Shown: positions 16,921-26,916 of the stretch, piece by piece
Position numbering within the stretch: position 1 is the first letter of the stretch
Layout: each line of letters starts with the position of its first letter
Assembly: GCA_025356595.1 (NCBI GenBank)
Contig: JANXSQ010000079.1
Location: 1 to 38,589, forward strand
Reading direction: 5' to 3'
Length of the DNA stretch: 38,589 nt
Origin: Janthinobacterium sp.
GTDB lineage: Bacteria > Pseudomonadota > Gammaproteobacteria > Burkholderiales > Burkholderiaceae_D
Program-made: the position numbers and the translations under genes
The notes under the pieces: generated by a model
Database searches by the model: none
Seen by the model: the letters and a program-made list of their open reading frames with translations, nothing else
Told to the model about the DNA's origin: nothing

Positions 16921-17499
16921 ATGAAACCATCCCATTCAGGCGCCCTGTCGCTCGCGGCGACGCTCCTCTGCGCGCTGGCGGCGTCACCAGCGCAGGCGCA
17001 GGCCTCAGCCGGGGCGCCGCCGCAGCTCAGCGCGGACACCCCGCCGCCCGCGCCGCCCGGCGCGGCGGGCAAGGCGACGCTGGCCGGCGTCGACGCCAAC
17101 GGCAACGGCGTGCGCGACGATCTCGAACCCTTCTTGCTGAGCCATTTCGGCAAGCGGCCACAGGTGCTCAGGGCGGTGTCGAATTTCGCGATCAGCGTCC
17201 AGGCGGCCATATCCACCAGCACCGAACAGGAATCGTCGCGCGCCCATTCGATGGCGATACGCGCCGGTGAGTGCTTCGGCGGAGCCGAGGGCGCCGCCGG
17301 GGAGGACGCGGCGACGATGGAGGAGCTGGGCGGCCTGTTGATGAACACGCCGCAGCGCGAAGCGGCCATGCGCGCGCATACCGAACGCATCGCCAATCTG
17401 AATTTCGCCGTGCGCAACAACCCGCGCTGGGAAGCGTACTGCCTGCTGCGCGCCGACCAGGTCGACAACGCCGCGCAGGCCGAGCCGCGGCGCGAATAA
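16921..17499 (+). CDS. Secreted hypothetical protein with EF-hand-like loop
   Basis: The 192-residue product has a clear signal peptide (SLAATLLCALAASPAQAQA, cleavage near residue 26) and a proline/alanine-rich linker. Next comes GVDANGNGVRDDLEPFL, which fits a DxNxNGxRDD calcium-binding loop of the dockerin/EF-hand kind. The remainder is predicted helical with two cysteines (in ECFG and AYCLL) that could form a disulfide in the periplasm. The ATG at 16921 is preferred to a TTG 15 nt upstream, since GAGAGAAAG lies just before it. Family unknown to me. A terminator begins 15 nt after the stop. Confidence 0.7.
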   Translation: MKPSHSGALSLAATLLCALAASPAQAQASAGAPPQLSADTPPPAPPGAAGKATLAGVDANGNGVRDDLEPFLLSHFGKRPQVLRAVSNFAISVQAAISTSTEQESSRAHSMAIRAGECFGGAEGAAGEDAATMEELGGLLMNTPQREAAMRAHTERIANLNFAVRNNPRWEAYCLLRADQVDNAAQAEPRRE

Positions 17500-17513
17500 A
17501 CGGCGCGGCCATG

Positions 17514-17538
17514 AAAAAACCCGCCGCAGCGGGTTTTT
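17514..17538 (-). terminator. Bidirectional Rho-independent terminator
   Basis: The stem ACCCGC/GCGGGT with a CGCA loop is flanked by an A-run on the left and a T-run on the right. It can end both the rightward secreted-protein gene and the leftward tRNA-Ser copy at 17547. Confidence 0.8.
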
Positions 17539-17546
17539 AAAAATAC

Positions 17547-17639
17547 TGGCGGAGACGGTGAGATTCGAACTCACGATACAGGTATAAGCCGTATGCATCC
17601 TTAGCAGGGATGTGCCTTCGGCCACTCGGCCACGTCTCC
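17547..17639 (-). tRNA. tRNA-Ser (anticodon GCU), copy 1
   Basis: A 93-nt class II tRNA. On the minus strand the acceptor GGAGACG pairs with CGTCTCC (one G-C shift at the base), followed by discriminator G and encoded CCA. The anticodon loop reads CTGCTAA, giving anticodon GCT for AGC/AGU codons. The long variable arm and the T-arm GAGTTCGAATCTC are as expected for serine tRNA. It is identical to the copy at 17855-17947. It has its own promoter and terminator. Confidence 0.96.
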
Positions 17640-17695
17640 TAGCTGACGAATCAACTATGTCCGTCACGGCGCAAGCGCTGTAGCGAACGAGCGTT

Positions 17696-17724
17696 ATCAT
17701 AGCCATTGCCGGGCGATTGGTCAA
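17696..17724 (-). promoter_or_regulatory. Sigma70 promoter of tRNA-Ser copy 1
   Basis: On the minus strand TTGACC (17719-17724) and TATGAT (17696-17701) are spaced by 17 bp, upstream of the tRNA. The arrangement recurs before copy 2. Confidence 0.7.
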
Positions 17725-17785
17725 CGGCGCGCGCGTAAATAGTGCATGCAGCCACGATCAGGCGCCGGCGCGGCGCGCGGCCAAC

Positions 17786-17824
17786 AAAAAACCCGCAGCC
17801 TCCGGGGAGGACTGCGGGTTTTTT
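17786..17824 (-). terminator. Rho-independent terminator of tRNA-Ser copy 2
   Basis: A 13-bp stem AAAAAACCCGCAG/CTGCGGGTTTTTT encloses a further CCTCC/GGAGG stem. On the minus strand it ends in a T-run about 30 nt past the copy 2 tRNA. Confidence 0.85.
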
Positions 17825-17854
17825 GACGGTCCCGGCGTTACCGGAACATTGTAC

Positions 17855-17947
17855 TGGCGGAGACGGTGAGATTCGAACTCACGATACAGGTATAAGCCGT
17901 ATGCATCCTTAGCAGGGATGTGCCTTCGGCCACTCGGCCACGTCTCC
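17855..17947 (-). tRNA. tRNA-Ser (anticodon GCU), copy 2
   Basis: This is a 93-nt tRNA identical to the gene at 17547-17639, including the encoded CCA and GCT anticodon. The upstream flank (17948 onwards) also resembles the copy 1 flank in the first 20 bases and around the promoter, so the whole transcription unit was duplicated, not just the tRNA. Confidence 0.96.
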
Positions 17948-18003
17948 AAGCTGACTAATCAACTCGTCCGCAAGAGCCAACAGCGCTAGAGCAGACGACC
18001 GCC

Positions 18004-18032
18004 ATAATATCCACTGGATCCTGATTGGTCAA
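18004..18032 (-). promoter_or_regulatory. Sigma70 promoter of tRNA-Ser copy 2
   Basis: On the minus strand TTGACC (18027-18032) and TATTAT (18004-18009) are spaced by 17 bp. It sits directly after the lysC stop codon region, so the tRNA need not depend on lysC transcription. Confidence 0.7.
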
Positions 18033-18058
18033 GGAATCAGGCGGTTTTTTTGAAAATC

Positions 18059-19306
18059 TTATGCATTTTCCAAATCGAAGGCTTTGTGCAGCGCGCGCAC
18101 CGCCAATTCCATGTATTTCTCGTCGATCAGCACGGAGATTTTGATTTCCGAGGTCGAGATCATCATGATGTTAATGCCCTCGTCGGCCAGCGTGCGGAAC
18201 ATCTGCGAGGCCACGCCGACGTGGCTGCGCATGCCCACGCCGACCACCGACAACTTCGACACCTTGGCGTCGCCGATGATGCTGGTGGCGCCGATCTCTT
18301 CCTTGGTGCTGTTCAGCACGGCCATGGCCGCGTTGTACTCGCCGCGCGAGACGGTGAAGGTGAAGTCGGTCTTGCCGTCGACGGATTGGTTCTGGATGAT
18401 CATGTCGACTTCGATGTTGGCCTCGGCCACCGGCCCGAGGATGTGGTAAGCCACGCCCGGACGGTCGGGCACGCCCAACACGGTGATTTTGGCCTCGTCG
18501 CGGTTGAAGGCGATGCCGGAGATGACTGCTTGTTCCATGTTGGTGTCTTCCTCAAACGAAATCAGGGTGCCCGAATTGGCTTCTATTTCCAGCGGCAGCA
18601 AGGGGTCGGTCAGCGACGACAGCACGCGCGTCGGCATGCGGTAGTTGCCGGCGAATTCGACCGAGCGCGTCTGCAGCACTTTCGATCCCAGCGAGGCCAG
18701 TTCCAGCATTTCCTCGAAGGTGATGGTCTTCAGGCGGCGCGCCTCCGAGACCACCCGCGGGTCGGTCGTGTAGACGCCGTCGACGTCGGTGAAGATCAGG
18801 CACTCGGCCGCCTTCATCGCCGCCGCGATCGCCACGGCCGAGGTGTCGGAACCGCCCCGTCCCAGCGTCGAGATGTTGCCGCTCTCGTCGACGCCCTGGA
18901 AGCCGGTGATGATGACGATCTTGCCGGCGTCGAGGTCGCGCTTGACCTTGGCGTCGTCGATCGATTGGATGCGCGCCTTCGTGAAGGCCGAGTCGGTCTT
19001 GATCGCGACTTGCCAGCCCGCATACGACACGGCTTGTTTGCCGATCGCCTGCAATGCCATCGACAGCAGGCCCACCGACACTTGTTCGCCGGTCGAGGCG
19101 ATCATGTCGAGTTCGCGTGGATCGGGTGGATCCATGATTTGCTTGGCCAGGCCGATCAGACGGTTCGTCTCACCGGACATCGCGGATGGCACCACGACTA
19201 TTTGATGCCCCGCGTCGTGCCATTTGGCCACGCGCAGTGCGACGTTCTTGATGCGGTCAGTCGAGCCCATCGACGTACCGCCGTATTTGTGGACGATTAG
19301 TGCCAT
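18059..19306 (-). CDS. lysC: Aspartate kinase
   Basis: The 415-residue enzyme phosphorylates aspartate, the first step to lysine, threonine, methionine and diaminopimelate. The N-terminus ALIVHKYGGTSMGSTDRIKN holds the kinase motif. FTDVDGVYTTDPRVV and GRGGSDTSAVAIAAAM are catalytic-domain signatures. The C-terminal third (from about residue 265) contains two ACT domains for feedback control, with GVPDRPGVAYHILGPVAEAN in the first and VGVGMRSHVGVASQMFRTLA in the second. The start MALIVHKY at 19306 is chosen over a frame 24 residues longer that lacks homology. Length is normal for a monofunctional LysC. Confidence 0.97.
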   Translation of the reverse strand: MALIVHKYGGTSMGSTDRIKNVALRVAKWHDAGHQIVVVPSAMSGETNRLIGLAKQIMDPPDPRELDMIASTGEQVSVGLLSMALQAIGKQAVSYAGWQVAIKTDSAFTKARIQSIDDAKVKRDLDAGKIVIITGFQGVDESGNISTLGRGGSDTSAVAIAAAMKAAECLIFTDVDGVYTTDPRVVSEARRLKTITFEEMLELASLGSKVLQTRSVEFAGNYRMPTRVLSSLTDPLLPLEIEANSGTLISFEEDTNMEQAVISGIAFNRDEAKITVLGVPDRPGVAYHILGPVAEANIEVDMIIQNQSVDGKTDFTFTVSRGEYNAAMAVLNSTKEEIGATSIIGDAKVSKLSVVGVGMRSHVGVASQMFRTLADEGINIMMISTSEIKISVLIDEKYMELAVRALHKAFDLENA

Positions 19307-19476
19307 AAGAGTGAAGTTTCCGCTCAAGAAGAATAAAAAAGAGGGCTTTACTCTACAGCCCAGCCCGCGAAATAACAAGTCAAAAAGCGTATAAACTCAT
19401 ACCGAATCGGCATAAGGAAATATCCAAACGCCGCAGTGCCGGCCGCCGCAAACGCCGGCCGGCTGCGGCTTGCGCC

Positions 19477-20886
19477 TTACAAACTCTGCCAGCGCAGGCG
19501 GATGCGCGGCGCCGCCTCGGTGCTCAGGTGGTGGCAATCCATGCCGATGCCGGCCGCGAACAACAAGTGTTTCGGCGTGCTGACGGTGGGCAGGCGCTCG
19601 CGCTCCCAGGCCGGCACGTCGAAGCTCTGGTAGTGGTATTTCAGCGTCTTGGTGGGCCGGTTGAAGGCCAGCTTCAGGCGTTCGCCGCCCTTGCGGAAGT
19701 CGATCTCCAGTTGCTGTTCGCGCAGCCAGGCGGCGTCGACGCCCTCCTCGGCCGCATCGAAATACAACACTCCGCCGTAGGCCGGGAAGGCCAGCTCGGC
19801 CTCGCCCTGCCAGACGAAGCGCTGGCCGGGCAAGCCTTCGTCGCTTTCGTCGCGCGTGCCGCTCAGCTCGGCCAGCTTGGGCGTCAGGAACAGGCGCTCG
19901 CGGTGGCGCCGCACATGGCAGTCGGGATGCGTGACGAGCAACTGCGCGTCGGGGCGCGCCTCCAGCAATTGCGCCAGCATTTCCGCCAGCCAGGCCGTCG
20001 AGGGCATGCGCAACTGGCGCGTGCCGAACCAGTGGCGCAGCAGATTGTAGTTGCGGTCGGCGCTGAGCGGGCGCATCTTGGAGATGTCCAGGCAGTCGCC
20101 GTCCCGGCAGGCAGCCAGATCCTGCTCGGCCAACTCCACCAGCAGGCGCTGCGCCGACTGGGCGTGCTGGGCGCTGCGCGCGAAGCGCTCCTGGAAGCCG
20201 GGAAAGGCCAGGGCCAGCGCCGGCATCACCTGGTGGCGCAGGGCGTTGCGGGCGAAGCGCGGGTCGGCGTTCGATTCGTCGTCGACGTAGGCGATCTGCC
20301 GCGCCTCGACGTAGGCCGCCAGTTGCTGGCGCGAGGCCGGCAGCAGCGGACGCGCCATCACCAGTCGCGCATTGCCCAGCAGTTCGGGCGCGGCGTTGGC
20401 CGCGTCCATGCCGGACATGCCGGCCGTGCCCGAGCCGCGCAGCAATTGCAGCAGCACGGTTTCGGCCTGGTCGTCCTGGTGGTGGGCCGTCAGCAGCAGT
20501 TCCACGCCGTGTTCGCCGCACAGCGCGCCCAGCGCCGCGTAGCGGCTCTTGCGGGCCGCCTCCTCGGTGCCGGTCTTGGCGCTGCGCTCGAGCGTGACGC
20601 GGCGCGCCTCGAAGGTCACGCCCAGGGCGGCGCAGGCGGCCGCGCAGTGCTCCAGCCAGACGTCGGCGTTGCCGCTGATGCCGTGGTGGATGTGGAAGGC
20701 GTACAGGGCGATCTGATGCGCCTGGGCGTAGTCGTGCGCCAGGCGCAGCAGGGCCGAGGAATCGAGGCCGCCGCTGAGGGCGATGGCCATGCGCGTGATC
20801 GGTTCGGGCGCGCCGGCGCGTTGCCGGCAGGCGGCGAGCGCGCGCGCGAAGGTGTCGGCCAGGTCGCCGGTGTGTTGCTTCTTCAA
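19477..20886 (-). CDS. tilS: tRNA(Ile)-lysidine synthetase
   Basis: The enzyme converts C34 of the CAU-anticodon tRNA-Ile to lysidine with ATP and lysine, an essential step. The PP-loop SGGLDSSALL lies near residue 37, FHIHHGISGNADVWLEHC and LLTAHHQDDQAETVLLQLLRG are N-terminal domain motifs, and the C-terminal domain ends with FRKGGERLKLAFNRPTKTLK. I place the start at a TTG (20886, LKKQHTGDL) because GGAG lies 5 nt upstream and no ATG precedes the PP-loop at a usable site. The frame stays open through the palindrome at 20908-20950, which is unlikely to be coding. The product would have 469 residues. Confidence 0.92.
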   Translation of the reverse strand: MKKQHTGDLADTFARALAACRQRAGAPEPITRMAIALSGGLDSSALLRLAHDYAQAHQIALYAFHIHHGISGNADVWLEHCAAACAALGVTFEARRVTLERSAKTGTEEAARKSRYAALGALCGEHGVELLLTAHHQDDQAETVLLQLLRGSGTAGMSGMDAANAAPELLGNARLVMARPLLPASRQQLAAYVEARQIAYVDDESNADPRFARNALRHQVMPALALAFPGFQERFARSAQHAQSAQRLLVELAEQDLAACRDGDCLDISKMRPLSADRNYNLLRHWFGTRQLRMPSTAWLAEMLAQLLEARPDAQLLVTHPDCHVRRHRERLFLTPKLAELSGTRDESDEGLPGQRFVWQGEAELAFPAYGGVLYFDAAEEGVDAAWLREQQLEIDFRKGGERLKLAFNRPTKTLKYHYQSFDVPAWERERLPTVSTPKHLLFAAGIGMDCHHLSTEAAPRIRLRWQSL

Positions 20887-20907
20887 GATGACTCCAAAAC
20901 GAAAAGC

Positions 20908-20950
20908 GGGGACGGACCCAATTTTGCCGCGCAAAATTGGGTCTGTCCCC
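20908..20950. repeat. REP-like palindrome between accA and tilS
   Basis: Two 19-base arms, GGGGACGGACCCAATTTTG and its complement on the right, surround a 5-base CCGCG loop with a single G-T-type mismatch. On the minus-strand mRNA it would be a very stable hairpin in the tilS leader, 22 nt upstream of the start. The look (GGGGACxGACCC) recalls abundant intergenic REP/RAYT-type elements of proteobacteria. No second copy is seen in this window. Confidence 0.75.
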
Positions 20951-21043
20951 TGCCGTTGATGTAATTAATTCCGCGCCGCGCGGCCGTGCTTAGGAACTCC
21001 CGTCATACGCCTCCAGATCGGGAATGTATTCCTTACACCTTCC

Positions 21044-22018
21044 TTATTCCGACGGCGTGGTTTCCTTGAATTTGCCGTAGCTCATCAGTTTTTCATGGCG
21101 CGCCTGCAGCAGATCCTTGGTTTTCATGCCGTGGAACTGGCGCAGCGTGTCGGCCAGCGCGCGCTTCAGCAGGGTCGCCATCTGTTTCGGATCGCGGTGG
21201 GCGCCGCCCAGCGGCTCGTTGATGATCTTGTCGATCAGGCCCATCGCCTTCAGGCGGTGCGCGGTCAGGCCCAGCGCTTCGGCCGCGTCGGAGGCGCGCT
21301 CGGCGGTCTTCCACAGGATCGAGGCGCAGCCTTCCGGCGAGATCACGGCGTAGGTCGAGTATTGCAGCATCAGCACGGCGTCGCCTACGGCCAGCGCCAG
21401 CGCGCCGCCGGAGCCGCCTTCGCCGATGATGGTGGCGATCAAAGGCACCTTGAGTTCGGCCATCACGTACAGATTGTGGCCGATGGCTTCCGACTGGCCG
21501 CGCTCTTCGGCGTCGATGCCGGGCCAGGCGCCGGTGGTGTCGACGAAGGTGAAGATCGGCAGGTTGAATTTCTCGGCGACCTTCATCAGGCGCATCGCCT
21601 TGCGGTAGCCTTCCGGTTTCGGCATGCCGAAGTTGCGCAGCGCGCGCTCCTTGGTGTCGCGGCCCTTCTGGTGGCCGATGACCATGCAGGCCTGGCCGTT
21701 GAAGCGGGCCAGGCCGCCGACGATGGACAGATCGTCGGCGAAGCTGCGGTCGCCGTGCAGTTCGTGGAAGTCGGTGAAGATGTTGTTGACGTAGTCCATC
21801 GTGTACGGACGCTGCGGGTGGCGGGCGATTTGCGCCACTTGCCACGGCGTCAGCTTGGCGTAGATGTCCTTCGTCAGTTGCTGGCTCTTTTGCGCCAGGC
21901 GGTCGATCTCTTCGGAGATGTCGACGGCCGAATCGTCCTGGACGAAACGCAGTTCTTCGATCTTGGAATCGAGTTCCGCGATCGGTTGTTCAAAGCTCAG
22001 GAAAGTTGTTTTAGTCAT
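21044..22018 (-). CDS. accA: Acetyl-CoA carboxylase carboxyltransferase subunit alpha
   Basis: The 324-residue AccA subunit, with AccD, transfers the carboxyl group from carboxybiotin to acetyl-CoA, giving malonyl-CoA. The N-terminal helical part [20 protein letters not shown], then [40 protein letters not shown] and [20 protein letters not shown] (oxyanion-hole glycines) are diagnostic. Length equals the family norm. It lies 54 nt after the glycosylase gene and precedes tilS, in the leftward run cysS, glycosylase, accA, tilS. Confidence 0.97.
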   Translation of the reverse strand: MTKTTFLSFEQPIAELDSKIEELRFVQDDSAVDISEEIDRLAQKSQQLTKDIYAKLTPWQVAQIARHPQRPYTMDYVNNIFTDFHELHGDRSFADDLSIVGGLARFNGQACMVIGHQKGRDTKERALRNFGMPKPEGYRKAMRLMKVAEKFNLPIFTFVDTTGAWPGIDAEERGQSEAIGHNLYVMAELKVPLIATIIGEGGSGGALALAVGDAVLMLQYSTYAVISPEGCASILWKTAERASDAAEALGLTAHRLKAMGLIDKIINEPLGGAHRDPKQMATLLKRALADTLRQFHGMKTKDLLQARHEKLMSYGKFKETTPSE

Positions 22019-22072
22019 TGTACCCCCATGTTATTGCCGGCCGCGGCGGTGGCCCGCGCGGCGCTCAGTTCG

Positions 22073-22722
22073 TTATTCTACCGGAACGGGATCCAGGCTC
22101 CGCCATAAATACCAGGTGGCGACGGTGCGCCACGGTTCCCAGTTGGCCGACACTTCGCGCGCATCGCTGCGCGAGACAGGTTCGCCGGAAAAGTAGTTGA
22201 CGCTGATGCCCTGGATCAAACCCGGGTCATCCAGCGGCAGGACATTCGGCCGCAGCAGATTAAATATCAGAAACATCTCCGCTGTCCAGCGGCCGATGCC
22301 GCGGATTTGCACCAGTTCGGCGATGACGGCTTCGTCGTCCATCTGGTCCCACTGGTTCGCGTGCACCCGCTTGGCCTTGAAATGGTCGGCCAGGTCGAGG
22401 ATGTATTCGGTCTTGCGCTTGGACAGGCCGCAGGCCGACAGTTGCTCGGCGCCGGCCTTCAGGACTTGGCTGGGCGTGCATTTCGGGCACACCAGCAGCA
22501 GCTTGTGCCAGGCGGCGTCGGCCGCCTTGGGCGTGATCTGCTGGCCCACCAGCGAGCGCGCCAGGGTCGTGAACGGGTCGCCGTGGCCGACCAGGTGCAG
22601 GTCGCCGAACTGCGGGATCAGCTTCTTCATGATGCGGTCGCGCTTCATCAGCTCGACCTTCGCCTGTTCCCAATACGGCGGCACCTGCACCGCCTCGACG
22701 GCGGACCCGCTGTCCTTGGCCA

Positions 22723-22726
<4 letters not shown>
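22073..22726 (-). CDS. DNA-3-methyladenine glycosylase II family protein (HhH-GPD)
   Basis: The 217-residue protein is a short AlkA-type base-excision glycosylase without the N-terminal AlkA_N domain. It has [22 protein letters not shown], then the helix-hairpin-helix [17 protein letters not shown] and the catalytic aspartate region [14 protein letters not shown]. It should remove alkylated purines from DNA in the cytosol. The start ATGATG overlaps the cysS stop TGA, so the two are translationally coupled; either ATG (22726 or 22723) could be used. No fault is seen. Confidence 0.9.
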
Positions 22727-24114
<1,388 letters not shown>

Positions 24115-24380
24115 CGTACTCTTGCAGGTGTAGCGGGGATGGCAACCGGGCAATACGAGACACAGGCGCGGACACCGGGGCGCCGCGCCAAAACCTTTCG
24201 TATACCGCAAGACCGCCAGCCCCTCTGTATTGTTGTTCTTCTTTGTTAGAATGGGACTTCCGCGTCAAGTATAACATTGATAAAAACCATGCTGGCCCGA
24301 TATGGTCTAGGTTTTTGCACGCGACAAGCGAATTTTCATTTCATCACGCTCTACAACATCTCTCCGCCAAGGACGCAACC

Positions 24381-24998
24381 ATGCAAGAAAAGAAACTCAT
24401 CAAGCTGCCATTCCTGGCCAAATTCATGGCCCTGTTCGCCGGCCTGACGCTGAGCGGCGTCGTGCTGGCCGCCGGCGCCGCGCCGCAGGTGTCACTGAAG
24501 ACCAACCTGGGCGTCATCGTCGTCGAACTGGACCAGGAAAAAGCGCCCAAGAGCGTGGACAATTTCTTACAGTACGTTAAGAGCGGCTTCTACAAGGGCA
24601 CCATCTTCCACCGCGTCATCGACGGCTTCATGGTGCAGGGCGGCGGCTTCGACAAGAAGATGACGCAAAAAGCCACCAACAAGCCGGTGCAGAACGAAGC
24701 CAAGAACGGCTTGCGCAACCTGCCCTACACCATCGCCATGGCGCGCACGGCCGATCCGCATTCGGCCACGGCGCAATTCTTCATCAACGTCGGCGACAAC
24801 GGCGCCCTCGACTACCCGGGCCGCGACGGCTTCGGCTACACGGTGTTCGGCAAAGTCGTCAGCGGCATGGACGTGGTCGACAAGATCAAGAGCGCGCCCG
24901 TGGCCGACCTGGGCCCCTACCAGAACGTGCCGGTGACGCCGATCGTGATCGAATCGGCCACTTTACTCAATGGCGCGGCGAACAAAACTGTAAAATAA
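24381..24998 (+). CDS. ppiA: Periplasmic cyclophilin-type peptidyl-prolyl cis-trans isomerase
   Basis: A 205-residue cyclophilin with an N-terminal signal ([19 protein letters not shown], cleavage near residue 32), so it is exported. The isomerase core reads [15 protein letters not shown] (catalytic arginine in FHRVI), then [20 protein letters not shown]. It speeds proline isomerisation during periplasmic folding. AAGGA at 24369-24373 supports the ATG at 24381. It is followed by a second, cytosolic cyclophilin gene 81 nt downstream. Confidence 0.93.
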   Translation: MQEKKLIKLPFLAKFMALFAGLTLSGVVLAAGAAPQVSLKTNLGVIVVELDQEKAPKSVDNFLQYVKSGFYKGTIFHRVIDGFMVQGGGFDKKMTQKATNKPVQNEAKNGLRNLPYTIAMARTADPHSATAQFFINVGDNGALDYPGRDGFGYTVFGKVVSGMDVVDKIKSAPVADLGPYQNVPVTPIVIESATLLNGAANKTVK

Positions 24999-25079
24999 CG
25001 CTTTTGGCCTAGTGCGCCGCTCCCGCCCCAGGCGGGCGCGGCGCTGGCCGTTTCACCACCACCAATGATTGGACTTATC

Positions 25080-25571
25080 ATGACCGCAGTTATCATCACC
25101 ACCAGCCTGGGCAAGATCACCGCCGAACTGGACGCCGAAAAAGCGCCGAAAACGGTTGCCAACTTCCTCGCCTACATGACGGCCGGCCACTACGACAACA
25201 CCATCTTCCACCGCGTCATCGACGGCTTCATGATCCAGGGCGGCGGTTTCGAGCCGGGCATGAAACAAAAACCGGCCGACACGACGGTCGAGAACGAAGC
25301 CAAGAACGGCCTGAAAAACGACAACTACACGCTGGCGATGGCGCGCACCTCGGACCCGCATTCGGCCTCCGCGCAGTTCTTCATCAACATCAAGAACAAC
25401 AGCTTCCTCGACTACCCGGGCCAGGACGGCTTCGGCTACGCCGTGTTCGGTAAAGTCACCGAAGGCAAGGAAGTCGTCGACGCCATCCGCGCCGTGAAAA
25501 CCTCGCGCGCCGGCATGTTCGCCGATGTGCCGGTCGAAGACGTGGTCATCATCAAAGTCGAAGCGGCGTAA
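25080..25571 (+). CDS. ppiB: Cytoplasmic cyclophilin-type peptidyl-prolyl cis-trans isomerase
   Basis: The 163-residue protein is a single cyclophilin domain without a signal peptide. It has the same core as its neighbour: [19 protein letters not shown] and MARTSDPHSASAQFFINIKN. The start MTAVIITTSLG at 25080 fits PpiB; a start 5 codons upstream is possible. Parts of the gene are identical at DNA level to ppiA for over 30 bases, reflecting a paralogous pair. lpxH follows 46 nt downstream. Confidence 0.93.
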   Translation: MTAVIITTSLGKITAELDAEKAPKTVANFLAYMTAGHYDNTIFHRVIDGFMIQGGGFEPGMKQKPADTTVENEAKNGLKNDNYTLAMARTSDPHSASAQFFINIKNNSFLDYPGQDGFGYAVFGKVTEGKEVVDAIRAVKTSRAGMFADVPVEDVVIIKVEAA

Positions 25572-25617
25572 TCGACATGGACAGGCATTGTTATCCGGCC
25601 GGCGGCCGCGTTCCGCG

Positions 25618-26394
25618 ATGACGATGCCTGCCGCGCGCACGCTCGCGCTTTTCGTTTCAGATCTGCACCTGCAGCCCTCGCATCCGCGCACCAGCCTGGC
25701 CTTCCTGGACTTCCTGGAACGGCGCGCGACGGCTGCGCAAGCATTGTATTTGCTCGGCGACCTGTTCGAGTACTGGGCCGGCGACGACGACCTGTCCGCC
25801 CCCTTCCACCAAATGATTTGCGCCGCGCTCAGGCGCGTGGCCGACGCCGGCGTGGCCGTCTACTGGATCGCCGGCAACCGCGACTTCCTCGTCGGCCCCG
25901 CCTTCGCGCAGGCCTGCGGCGCCACCCTGCTCGACGAGCCGCATGTGGCCAGCATTGGCGGCCAGCGCATCGTGCTGCTGCACGGCGACGCCGAGTGCAC
26001 CGACGACTTGAAGTACATGGAGTTCCGCGCCATGGTGCGCCAGCCGGCGTGGCAGGCGCAATTCCTGGCGATGCCGCTGGCGCAGCGCCAGGCCATCATC
26101 GCCGGCCTGCGCCAGAACAGCCGCGCCGAGCAGGGCGGCAAGTCCTACGAAGTCATGGACGTGACGCCGCAGGCCATCGCCGCGGTGTTCGCGCGCACGG
26201 CGACGGACGTGATGATCCACGGCCACACCCACCGCCCCGCCCTGCACGTCGTCGGCGCCACGCGCCGCTATGTGCTGCCGGACTGGGAATGCGACACGGA
26301 CACGCCGCGCGGCGGCTGGATCGGCGTCGACGCCGACGGCCGCGTGCAACGCTACGCGCTGGACGGCAGCGCGCTCGACCCGGCGAGCATCTAA
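25618..26394 (+). CDS. lpxH: UDP-2,3-diacylglucosamine diphosphatase
   Basis: A 258-residue calcineurin-like metallophosphoesterase of lipid A synthesis that hydrolyses UDP-2,3-diacylglucosamine to lipid X and UMP at the inner membrane. Metal-binding motifs appear in order: SDLHL, LLGDLFEYW, AGNRDF, LLHGDAECTDD and HGHTHRPALH. Start at MTMPAART (25618) is supported by the immediately following strand LALFVSDLHL; a second ATG 6 nt later is possible. It is last of the ppiA-ppiB-lpxH group. Confidence 0.95.
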   Translation: MTMPAARTLALFVSDLHLQPSHPRTSLAFLDFLERRATAAQALYLLGDLFEYWAGDDDLSAPFHQMICAALRRVADAGVAVYWIAGNRDFLVGPAFAQACGATLLDEPHVASIGGQRIVLLHGDAECTDDLKYMEFRAMVRQPAWQAQFLAMPLAQRQAIIAGLRQNSRAEQGGKSYEVMDVTPQAIAAVFARTATDVMIHGHTHRPALHVVGATRRYVLPDWECDTDTPRGGWIGVDADGRVQRYALDGSALDPASI

Positions 26395-26547
26395 GACGGC
26401 GGCGCGGACCCGGGCCACACCGCCCGGACCGCCGCCCTTCCCTGCATCCATAAAAACACAATATTGCTAATTTACTGGCATTTTTCAAAATCAGTGTTAT
26501 AGTTCGCTACATCACCACTTCAACACATCACTAAAGAAGGAGGATCG

Positions 26548-26916
26548 ATGGACATAGGCTGGAACGACAATGCGCCGATCTACCGCCAACTCAAGGAGCG
26601 CGTCATCGGCATGATGCTCGACGGCCTGCTCAAGCCTGGCGACGCGCTGCCGTCGGTGCGCCAGGTGGCGGCCGATTATCAACTCAATCCCATCACCGTC
26701 TCGCGCGCCTATCAGGAACTGGTCGACGAAACGCTGGTGGAAAAACGCAGAGGAATAGGTATGTATGTAAGCGAAGGAGCCCGCGACAAACTGCTGGCCA
26801 GCGAACGTGAACGTTTCATCCGTGACGAATGGCCGGCCATGCTCGAACGCATACGCCGCCTCGACCTCGACATCGGCCAGTTGCTGCAGGCCGGCGCGGC
26901 GGGAGGCGCGGCATGA
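26548..26916 (+). CDS. GntR-family transcriptional regulator, YtrA subfamily
   Basis: The 122-residue regulator has an N-terminal winged helix: IYRQLKERVIGMMLDGLLKP, then LPSVRQVAADYQLNPITVSR with the recognition helix. A short C-terminal dimerisation helix follows. This size is typical of YtrA, which has no ligand domain. A strong ribosome site, AAGGAGG, lies just upstream of the ATG. It overlaps the ABC ATPase gene by 4 nt (ATGA) and probably represses its own operon. The 150-base AT-rich upstream stretch contains TTATAG at 26497-26502, a possible -10. Confidence 0.92.
   Translation: MDIGWNDNAPIYRQLKERVIGMMLDGLLKPGDALPSVRQVAADYQLNPITVSRAYQELVDETLVEKRRGIGMYVSEGARDKLLASERERFIRDEWPAMLERIRRLDLDIGQLLQAGAAGGAA

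Noticed and set aside
19430-19470. Terminator after tilS
   Set aside because: A GC-rich hairpin is present near the stop but no T-run follows on the minus strand, so transcription may continue into lysC.
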